Assembly: GCA_014380505.1 (NCBI GenBank)
Contig: JACMJT010000125.1
Span: 1 to 6,119 of the forward strand
Length of the DNA stretch: 6,119 bases
Reading direction: 5' to 3'
From: Hyphomicrobiales bacterium
GTDB lineage: Bacteria; Pseudomonadota; Alphaproteobacteria; Rhizobiales; Aestuariivirgaceae
Shown: one piece after another, positions 1-4,485 of the stretch
Position numbering within the stretch: position 1 is the first letter of the stretch
Layout: every line of letters begins with the position of its first letter
Position numbers and translations under genes: made by a program
The notes under the pieces: generated by a model
Told to the model about the DNA's origin: nothing
Databases searched by the model: none
Seen by the model: the letters and a program-made list of their open reading frames with translations, nothing else

Positions 1-28
1 ATCAAATCGGGGCACAAGCGCCGGGACC

Positions 29-120
29 GGAGACGTGGCCGAGTGGCTGAAGGCAACGGTTTGCTAAATCGTCATACGTGTTACAGCGTATCGAGGGTTC
101 GAATCCCTCCGTCTCCGCCA
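29..120 (+). tRNA. trnS: tRNA-Ser (anticodon GCU)
   Basis: This is a complete type II (long variable arm) tRNA that reads AGC and AGU serine codons. The acceptor stem GGAGACG (29-35) pairs with CGTCTCC (110-116), followed by discriminator G117 and an encoded CCA at 118-120. The anticodon stem ACGGT/ATCGT (56-60, 68-72) closes the loop TTGCTAA, with anticodon GCT at 63-65. The variable arm forms an ATACG/CGTAT stem. The T arm is GAGGG-TTCGAAT-CCCTC. All arms fold without a mismatch that matters. No attachment-site duplicate of its 3' end is visible elsewhere in the window, and no integrase gene lies beside it. Confidence 0.97.
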
Positions 121-266
121 AAGAACTCCGGCTCAGTGCATGAAAACAGGGAAGTGGATCGGCCGTGGTGTCCAGGACCAAAAGGTCGAAAAGCTAACGC
201 GCCGGCGGCGCGGCTGATCACGTGCTATCGCGCAAGGTTTCCAATAGTGAGTGGCGGTGACGGATA
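121..266. other. Intergenic, tRNA-Ser to glycine-rich gene
   Basis: These 146 bases hold no gene I can support. The one visible structure is a perfect 6-bp inverted repeat, CGCGCC (198-203) and GGCGCG (207-212), with a 3-base loop. Neither side has a T-run, so it is not a convincing intrinsic terminator for the tRNA or for the minus-strand gene that ends at 267. Confidence 0.5.
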
Positions 267-1070
267 CTATTGTACCTTCCGGACATCGGTCAGTTCACCG
301 CTCGCCGCGTTTAGTTTAATGACATACGACTTGCCATCGCGCGACGCATCGAACGCATAAACTCGACCCGTGCAGTCGGAGGGCTTGATGGCGCTGAAGC
401 CATAACCACTGATAATTGTGCCGGCCTTGTCACAGGACAGTGCGGCTTGTGATTTCGGCTTGGCTTTTTCGAGAGCTGGTTTGGACCTTTCGATAGAGAG
501 TTTGGGCTTCTCGCCGCCAGTGGATTTCAGCAATACCGCTTTCTTGCGTGCCGGTGACTGTACCTTCAGAGCCTTTTTCTTGGGACTCTGCAGTTTGCGT
601 GTCGGTGGCTCATCGTCTGGGTTGTAATTTATTTTCTCAAAGTCGCCACCATAAAACTCTTCAGGCTCCACACAGCCGTAGAGCCAGTGGTTTCTCGAAC
701 GATTGCGCGCGTCCTTTTTCACGTTACACGCCACAATCCCCAACGCGTTGGCATGAAGATTTCCACCGGTCCAATTACCAATGCGGACGCTCACACCCGT
801 GTTGATCCCCTTACTGTGTCCGATTGCGGCGTTCTTGCCTGACAGACCGCCCAGCCCGCCACCAAGGCCACCACCGAGACCGCCGCCGAGACCGCCACCA
901 AGACCGCCACCGAGGCCGCCACCTAGACCGCCACCCAGCCCGCCACCAAGACCGCCACCTAGACCGCCGATGCCACCTCCACGATCAAGTGCGCTTGCCG
1001 GATAGGTAAAAATCACGCCTGCGACGCATAACGCTGCCGCAGCCGTTGACCATTTAAGATTGAAAATCAT
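267..1070 (-). CDS. Exported glycine-rich GGGL-repeat protein with PepSY-like C-terminus
   Basis: The function is unknown. The 267-aa protein has four visible parts. Residues 1-27 are a Sec signal peptide with a hydrophobic core and probable cleavage after PASA. Residues 31-76 are a glycine tract with nine GGGL units flanked by GGGI/GGL variants. A central region carries two cysteines (about C115 and C133), then a Lys/Pro-rich linker (about 155-210). Residues 212-267 are a compact tail with two more cysteines (about C213 and C233), whose 'DGKSYVIKLNAASGEL' stretch resembles a PepSY-type strand-turn-strand; this is a resemblance only. The start chosen is the ATG at 1070, which has GGGAG just upstream. 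A GTG at 1088 in the same frame would add six residues but has no better ribosome site. The even number of cysteines outside the signal peptide suggests disulfides in the periplasm or outside the cell. The cysteine in the signal region is not in a good lipobox. The gene diverges from the small membrane-protein gene at 1278. Expression is certain only to the extent that signal peptide, ribosome site and domain order are coherent. Confidence 0.8.
   Translation of the reverse strand: MIFNLKWSTAAAALCVAGVIFTYPASALDRGGGIGGLGGGLGGGLGGGLGGGLGGGLGGGLGGGLGGGLGGGLGGLSGKNAAIGHSKGINTGVSVRIGNWTGGNLHANALGIVACNVKKDARNRSRNHWLYGCVEPEEFYGGDFEKINYNPDDEPPTRKLQSPKKKALKVQSPARKKAVLLKSTGGEKPKLSIERSKPALEKAKPKSQAALSCDKAGTIISGYGFSAIKPSDCTGRVYAFDASRDGKSYVIKLNAASGELTDVRKVQ
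843..980 (-). repeat. 12-bp tandem repeat encoding GGGL units
   Basis: This is a degenerate array of 12-bp units (read on the plus strand as variants of CCACCNAGACCG) inside the glycine-rich gene. It encodes GGGI-GGL-(GGGL)x9-GGL. The units differ mainly at third codon positions. The length is always a multiple of three, so changes in copy number by slippage would keep the frame when whole units are gained or lost. The plus-strand proline/arginine-rich reading frames over this stretch are only its shadows. Confidence 0.85.
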
Positions 1071-1277
1071 TAAGTTACTCCCACTCACATGCGAGCAACC
1101 AACGCACGATGTAGCATTTGTCGCTGTGGGCAGCTCGCCTCAACCTTAACGTCCGTAGAGAGGGCGGGGTTCCGTCTTCCCGGCCACTCTTGAGACGCAA
1201 CGGTGTCTGGATAGGCGGATCCTGCGGCTGGAACCCTAACCGGCGTGGCGCGTTATGGATCAAAGAGGACGACCGTC

Positions 1278-1490
1278 ATGCGAACTTTTATTGGAATGAT
1301 TCTGGGCTGCTTGCTGACCATAGCCGCTGTGTATGTTCACGATTCGATGGCAACGTCGACAGTCGCCATTGGCGAAACCGCCGGCACCTCCCGCGCAATC
1401 GTGAACTGGGATGTTGCCGAAAGAGAGTGGGGCGAGGTCAAGGAAAACCTGAATACAGCTTGGCTGAAGTTGAAAGCCAACATTGGTTAG
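1278..1490 (+). CDS. Small single-helix membrane protein, unknown function
   Basis: This encodes 70 aa. Residues 1-20 (MRTFIGMILGCLLTIAAVYV) form one hydrophobic segment just after an Arg, fitting an N-in signal anchor or uncleaved signal. The remaining ~50 residues would lie in the periplasm. They include a Trp-containing stretch, 'IVNWDVAEREW', and an amphipathic helix at about 46-67 with W44, W51 and W62. The start at 1278 is preferred over an in-frame ATG at 1245, because AGAGGA (1264-1269) sits at a usable distance and the hydrophobic segment then begins right at the N-terminus. From memory, short MRTF-type single-helix proteins with an NWD motif recur in Hyphomicrobiales; I know no function for them. 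It lies 92 bases upstream of the repeat protein at 1583, which has its own promoter. Confidence 0.72.
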   Translation: MRTFIGMILGCLLTIAAVYVHDSMATSTVAIGETAGTSRAIVNWDVAEREWGEVKENLNTAWLKLKANIG

Positions 1491-1528
1491 CGTCGTTCCT
1501 GGTTAGCGAATCGGTCTGTTTGCGGTAA

Positions 1529-1558
1529 TTGACTCCTGCGCCTTCTCCACCTTACAAA
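1529..1558 (+). promoter_or_regulatory. Candidate sigma70-type promoter
   Basis: A -35 box TTGACT (1529-1534) and a -10 box TACAAA (1553-1558) are separated by 18 bases. Each differs from consensus at one or two positions. Transcription would start at about 1565, giving a short leader of about 17 bases with GGAGG at about 1571-1575 before the ATG at 1583. This is the best promoter match I see in the window. Confidence 0.5.
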
Positions 1559-1582
1559 TATGCGGGGAACGGAGGATCTACC

Positions 1583-1936
1583 ATGAGCAAACGAGTCCTG
1601 ACTTTATTGGCGTCCATCACGGTTCTCTCTGGAGCCGTATTCGCCGGGCCGGCCAGCGCTGAAACACCGCGCAAATCTTATCAAAAACTTTCGACGTCGG
1701 GTGTCACGCTCAAAAAGAAGAGCGGGTACTGGATCGAATGCCGGTATACGGGGCTCGGCCAGGTTTGCGATTATGTTTACGCGAGGGTGAAAGGCGCACC
1801 GGGCGCCAAGGCCAAGCTGCAGCGTATCAAAGTCAAAGATGGCACCCTCAAAAAGAGAAACGACTACTGGATCGAATGCCGGTACACGGGGCTCGGCCAG
1901 GTTTGCGACTACGTTTACGCGAAGCCTAAGTCTTAG
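1583..1936 (+). CDS. Small exported protein with two duplicated cysteine repeats
   Basis: This encodes 117 aa of unknown function. Residues 1-26 are a Sec signal peptide (MSKR, hydrophobic core, cleavage after PASA before ETPRK). The mature ~91-aa basic protein is almost entirely two copies of one unit: a basic TLKKK/TLKKR lead-in and then the 19-residue block YWIECRYTGLGQVCDYVYA at 49-67 and 95-113. The two are linked by a Lys/Ala/Gly-rich spacer (VKGAPGAKAKLQRIKVKDG). Each unit carries two cysteines (C53/C62 and C99/C108), so one disulfide per unit is plausible in the periplasm. The start at 1583 is chosen over an in-frame ATG at 1529 because GGAGG lies 7 bases upstream and the signal peptide then begins correctly; the longer start would fall within the promoter. 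The many aromatic and basic residues could suit a small beta-structured binding module, but I cannot name a ligand. Confidence 0.83.
   Translation: MSKRVLTLLASITVLSGAVFAGPASAETPRKSYQKLSTSGVTLKKKSGYWIECRYTGLGQVCDYVYARVKGAPGAKAKLQRIKVKDGTLKKRNDYWIECRYTGLGQVCDYVYAKPKS
1706..1924 (+). repeat. Intragenic direct duplication, 138-bp period
   Basis: The copies cover about 1706-1786 and 1844-1924. The core 1727-1783 (19 codons) matches 1865-1921 at 54 of 57 bases. The three differences are all T-to-C third-position changes (TAT/TAC, GAT/GAC, TAT/TAC), so the encoded residues are identical. Outside the core the copies diverge quickly (AAGAGCGGG versus AGAAACGAC just before it). Confidence 0.95.
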
Positions 1937-2096
1937 CCCGCGCGAGATTTTGACCCTGCGGCGGCGGATTACGCTGGGTGCCGCATATTTGCAACAATCG
2001 GGATAAAACACGCCCCATTGCGGACGCAGTTGTGGCGATTTCGCCTGGTTCCGGTTATCGTAAGTTTATCGTAGCAGGTTTGAGGGGAATTCGGTC
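1937..2096 (+). other. Intergenic, upstream of outer-membrane protein gene
   Basis: These 160 bases hold no gene. TGCGGC (1957-1962) and GCCGCA (1980-1985) can pair over a 17-base loop and are followed by TATTT, a weak terminator candidate for the preceding gene. Closer to the outer-membrane protein gene are a small GGCGATTTCGCC palindrome at about 2034-2045 and a direct repeat at 2055-2073. No -35/-10 pair is convincing. Confidence 0.4.
2055..2073 (+). promoter_or_regulatory. Direct repeat TTATCGTA, 11-bp spacing
   Basis: TTATCGTA occurs at 2055-2062 and again at 2066-2073. The starts are 11 bp apart, about one helical turn, and lie 24-42 bases before the ATG at 2097. This is the geometry of a tandem operator, or the pair may overlap the -10 region. 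The regulator is unknown, and chance is not excluded for an 8-bp repeat. Confidence 0.3.
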
Positions 2097-2984
2097 ATGG
2101 TCAGCAAAAATGTTCTTTATGCGTTTTCGGCAATAGCATTGCTGGGAATATCAGCGCCCGCCCTGGCGGCCGACGTCAGCGTCGAAGAACCAATGAGCCC
2201 GTTCTCGGCCGAGGCGGAAGCATGGGCCGGCTGGCTGTTTCTGGAAAGTCCAAAAGACAATGTTGTGCCTGATGAAGAGGATACCTTTGTCTATGGCGGC
2301 GATGCCCGGGCCCGGCTTGATCTGTTCGATGTGTTGTCCGTGCAAGGCGATGTATCGATTGAGGAGACCGACGAGAACAATGGGCAAGACTACTATCAGG
2401 GCGGCTGGATGGCCGGGGGCCATTTGAACTGGACCGATCAGGAATCGGGGCTTTTGGGCATCTTCGGCGGCGTCGGCACGGGCGAAAGCGACGAAGAGGA
2501 TACGGATTTCTGGTTCGTCGGCGGCGAAGGCCAGATGTATTTCGACATGTCCACTCTCTATGTCCAGGGCGGCTATTTCGACGCCGAAGTTGACGGCCCC
2601 GACAAGATAGATGCTTTCCACGATGCGTTTTTCGGCCGCATCGTCGGGCGCCATTTCTTCAGTCCCGACAGCCGGCTCCAGGCGGAGTTCTCCTACGCCA
2701 ACGGCGATCAGGACGATGACGACAAGAGCATGGATATTTTCGGCTGGGGTGCGCGCTACGACCATCAGATCTTCGAAAGCATCGGGCTTTTCGCGGCTTA
2801 CGACGGAGGCTATTACGACAACGGAAGCGGAACCGATACGGGATCGTACTACGAACATGTCGCGCGCGGCGGCGTTTCGATTTCCTTCGGCCGTCCCGAC
2901 ATGCTGGAGGCGGACAGGAGCGGCCCCAATCTGGACATGCCTTGGGTCACCCATTGGGCGGCCAGCGGAAATATTGTCGACTAA
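2097..2984 (+). CDS. Acidic probable outer-membrane beta-barrel protein
   Basis: This encodes 295 aa with a clear signal peptide (MVSKNVLYAFSAIALLGISAPALA, cleavage before ADVS at about residue 25). The mature protein has no hydrophobic helix. It is built of alternating aromatic/Gly strands such as 'WMAGGHLNW', 'LLGIFGGVG', 'FWFVGGEGQMYF', 'STLYVQGGYF' and 'HVARGGVSISFG', separated by turns rich in Asp and Glu (DEED, ESDEEDTD, NGDQDDDDKS, DNGSGTDTGS). This is the pattern of a small outer-membrane barrel with acidic loops that may bind cations. It does not end in the usual terminal aromatic barrel signal: after the strand ending SFGRP it has about 33 more residues (MLEADRSGPNLD...ASGNIVD). GAGGGG at 2081-2086 supports the start. 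It is probably monocistronic, ending in one or two terminators. The barrel assignment is an inference from composition; the specific role is unknown. Confidence 0.85.
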   Translation: MVSKNVLYAFSAIALLGISAPALAADVSVEEPMSPFSAEAEAWAGWLFLESPKDNVVPDEEDTFVYGGDARARLDLFDVLSVQGDVSIEETDENNGQDYYQGGWMAGGHLNWTDQESGLLGIFGGVGTGESDEEDTDFWFVGGEGQMYFDMSTLYVQGGYFDAEVDGPDKIDAFHDAFFGRIVGRHFFSPDSRLQAEFSYANGDQDDDDKSMDIFGWGARYDHQIFESIGLFAAYDGGYYDNGSGTDTGSYYEHVARGGVSISFGRPDMLEADRSGPNLDMPWVTHWAASGNIVD

Positions 2985-2988
2985 TTAA

Positions 2989-3012
2989 AGGCCACAGGCG
3001 GCCTCACCTTTT
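2989..3012 (+). terminator. Weak hairpin terminator candidate
   Basis: AGGCC (2989-2993) pairs with GGCCT (3000-3004) around a 6-base loop. It begins 5 bases after the outer-membrane protein stop codon and is followed after CACC by TTTTT. The short stem and the gap before the T-run make it weak; it may act together with the stronger hairpin at 3035. Confidence 0.35.
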
Positions 3013-3034
3013 TATATGGGGGCGATTGGAGCAT

Positions 3035-3070
3035 AAAAAGCCGTTTGTCAGACCTGACAGACGGCTTTTT
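3035..3070. terminator. Strong near-symmetric rho-independent terminator
   Basis: AAAAAGCCGTTTGTCA (3035-3050) pairs with TGACAGACGGCTTTTT (3055-3070) around a GACC loop, with a single T-G wobble. It has an A-run on one side and a T-run on the other, so it could stop transcription from either direction. It closes the outer-membrane protein gene. It ends only 34 bases before the ATG of the next gene, leaving almost no room for a separate promoter downstream of it. Confidence 0.88.
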
Positions 3071-3104
3071 ACCTTGGCCGAACACGCCCACCCGGAGAGT
3101 CCCC

Positions 3105-3296
3105 ATGGCATTCGAAGATTTGAAAGCGCAGATCAGCCTGCTGGTCGGCCAGATCAACAACCAGCCGGAAGACGTTCATGAACTCTATGAACTGCTGCAT
3201 CAGAAACTGAACGAATTCCGCGCCACCGGCCAGGCGCTGCCGGAAGATCTGGTGGAGCTTGAGCAGCGCATGCTGAAGGAATTTCCGAAGACATGA
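3105..3296 (+). CDS. Conserved-type 63-aa helical protein, unknown function
   Basis: This encodes 63 aa, soluble and acidic, with no signal peptide or membrane segment. It reads as two or three amphipathic helices: about 1-16 (MAFEDLKAQISLLVGQ), about 21-37 (PEDVHELYELLHQKLNE) and about 46-60 (PEDLVELEQRMLKEF). From memory, short proteins with the 'HELY...L..KLNE.RA.G..LP.DLV.LE' pattern occur in Hyphomicrobiales genomes as hypothetical proteins; I know no function. The start at 3105 has GGAGAG (3094-3099) 5 bases upstream. The longer in-frame ATG at 3045 would lie inside the terminator hairpin and is rejected. Its stop overlaps the aldolase start as ATGA (3293-3296), so the two genes are probably translated in a coupled way. 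It might be an accessory or regulatory partner of the aldolase, or simply share its promoter. Confidence 0.82.
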   Translation: MAFEDLKAQISLLVGQINNQPEDVHELYELLHQKLNEFRATGQALPEDLVELEQRMLKEFPKT

Positions 3297-4174
3297 AATT
3301 GCAGGGCGTGATCGCGGCGATTGTTACGCCGCTCGATGGCAAGCGCGAACCCGACGCCAAGGCGTTTTACGATTTGGCATCATGGCTATTGGCGAACGGT
3401 TGCGACGGCCTGAATGTCCTGGGCACCACGGGGGAAGCTACGTCGTTTTCCGTCGAACAGAGAATGAAGCTCATGAAAGCCGCGGCAGCATCGGGGCTGC
3501 CGATGGCCCGAATGATGGTGGGAACCGGTGCCGCGGCCGTGCAGGATGCGGTGACACTCGCCCGGCAGGCCGCCGATTGCGGCTTTGCGGGCGCGCTGGT
3601 TGTGCCGCAATTTTATTACAAGAACGTGCCCGAAGACGGGGTTATGCGATACATCGAGGCAATCGTCGAAGCGACGCGGACGACACAAATTCCGCTTTAC
3701 CTCTATCACTACCCCGCCATGTCGGGCGTTCCCTACACCGCCGCCCTGGTGAAACGGCTGATAGATCGCTTCGGCGAACGCATCGCCGGTTTGAAGGATT
3801 CCTCCGGCGATCTCGACTATGCCCGGACTGTAGCCAAAATTTCCAGCCGGTTCGCCGTATTCCCCGGCAGCGAGGCGAGCCTCGGCGAAGCGCGGAGCGG
3901 GGTGTTCGCCGGCTGCATTTCAGCAACCGCCAATGTGACAAGCGCCTTTTGCGCGCGGGCCTTCCATCAAGGCGATGACACGGCGCTCGCGGCTGCGGTG
4001 CGCATCCGCAAACTTCTGGAGAGCAAACCCTTCGTGCCGGGTGTCAAGGCGCTGCTGTCGCGCATCCGCAATCTGCCGGCGCTGGCGGAAGTCCTGCCGC
4101 CTTTCATGCCGCTCACGGAAGCCGAAACCGCTTCGCTGTTCCAAGCCTATGGGAAGATCGTTAGCGAGCCTTGA
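3293..4174 (+). CDS. DHDPS/NAL-family class I aldolase (not true DapA)
   Basis: This 293-aa, full-length (beta/alpha)8 barrel enzyme belongs to the dihydrodipicolinate synthase/N-acetylneuraminate lyase family, whose members form a Schiff base between a barrel lysine and a 2-oxo acid, usually pyruvate. Visible motifs are GTTGEAT (44-50, carboxylate binding), FYY (108-109 tyrosines), YHYP with Y138 as the expected catalytic tyrosine, and GLKDSSGD with K168 as the Schiff-base lysine. DHDPS itself has an arginine in YNVPSRTG that grips aspartate semialdehyde; here the equivalent stretch is YHYPAMSGV, with Met at that place, closer to the lyase-type YNIPALSGV. The substrate is therefore probably a sugar acid or hydroxy-oxo acid (2-keto-3-deoxy acid aldolase, 4-hydroxy-2-oxoglutarate aldolase or a related lyase) rather than aspartate semialdehyde. 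Translation is coupled to the 63-aa gene by an ATGA overlap, and AAGGAA lies 11 bases upstream. The 3' end overlaps the convergent ABM gene by 14 bp. Confidence 0.92.
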   Translation: MKLQGVIAAIVTPLDGKREPDAKAFYDLASWLLANGCDGLNVLGTTGEATSFSVEQRMKLMKAAAASGLPMARMMVGTGAAAVQDAVTLARQAADCGFAGALVVPQFYYKNVPEDGVMRYIEAIVEATRTTQIPLYLYHYPAMSGVPYTAALVKRLIDRFGERIAGLKDSSGDLDYARTVAKISSRFAVFPGSEASLGEARSGVFAGCISATANVTSAFCARAFHQGDDTALAAAVRIRKLLESKPFVPGVKALLSRIRNLPALAEVLPPFMPLTEAETASLFQAYGKIVSEP

Positions 4175-4469
4175 TCCACATGGGCGTAAGCGATGTGATC
4201 TCGGGCGGCCCGGCCAGCAGCGGTTCCACTTCTTTCAGGTATGCGGCGTAACTATCTGTTTTGAGGAAATCCTGGGAGGCCGCCAGATCGGTGTATTGCT
4301 GAAAGGCGCAGATCGAATCTGGGTCGTTGTTGTCGAAGTTATAAAAATACGCTTCGTGCCCCGGATTGCCGGCGATGGCGGGACGCATGTGGCGCTCCCA
4401 AACCTTGCGCACTTCATCGCGTTTTCCAGGCTTGGTCTTGTGTCTTACGAAGAGGGCAGCTTTGCTCAT
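4161..4469 (-). CDS. Antibiotic biosynthesis monooxygenase (ABM)-fold protein
   Basis: This encodes 102 aa, the normal size for a single ABM / dimeric alpha-beta-barrel domain. The pattern fits: strand 1 'AALFVRHKTKPGKRDEVRKVWERH' leading into helix 1, strands 'EAYFYNFDNNDPDSICAFQQYTD', a helix 'SQDFLKTDSYAAYLKEVEPLL', and a final strand 'PEITSLTPMW'. Family members include cofactor-independent monooxygenases (quinone-forming), haem-degrading enzymes and stress proteins of unknown substrate. No haem-binding motif is clear. The start ATG at 4469 (MSKAAL) is chosen over an in-frame ATG at 4517, because the longer form would run back into the aminotransferase coding sequence and adds residues unlike the domain. 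The gap to the upstream aminotransferase stop is 16 bases, so the two are probably co-transcribed; the ribosome site is weak, which fits translational coupling. The stop lies within the convergent aldolase gene. Confidence 0.87.
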   Translation of the reverse strand: MSKAALFVRHKTKPGKRDEVRKVWERHMRPAIAGNPGHEAYFYNFDNNDPDSICAFQQYTDLAASQDFLKTDSYAAYLKEVEPLLAGPPEITSLTPMWIKAR

Positions 4470-4485
4470 GGACGCGTTATACACA

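Noticed and set aside
198..212. CGCGCC/GGCGCG hairpin as a terminator of tRNA-Ser
   Set aside because: Perfect but short, with no T-run on either strand; GC-rich palindromes of this size are expected by chance here.
43..360. Plus-strand open frame of 105 codons across the tRNA and beyond
   Set aside because: It starts inside tRNA-Ser, has no ribosome site, and ends inside the glycine-rich gene on the other strand; composition is not protein-like.
843..980. CRISPR-like short repeats
   Set aside because: The 12-bp units are contiguous with no spacers and are explained by in-frame GGGL codons.
781..1009. Plus-strand proline/arginine-rich and Arg/His-rich frames
   Set aside because: They are antisense readings of the GGGL repeat; the minus-strand frame has the signal peptide, ribosome site and folded C-terminal domain.
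1075..1263. Minus-strand 62-codon frame in the divergent intergenic region
   Set aside because: No ribosome site, no recognisable features, and it covers the expected promoter region of the glycine-rich gene.
1604..2011. Minus-strand 135-codon frame opposite the cysteine-repeat gene
   Set aside because: Its apparent internal repeats are just the antisense of the duplicated block; the plus-strand gene has promoter, ribosome site and signal peptide.
2151..2954. Minus-strand 267-codon frame opposite the outer-membrane protein gene
   Set aside because: Long antisense frames are common in GC-rich genes; this one has no family resemblance, while the plus strand has a clear signal peptide and strand pattern.
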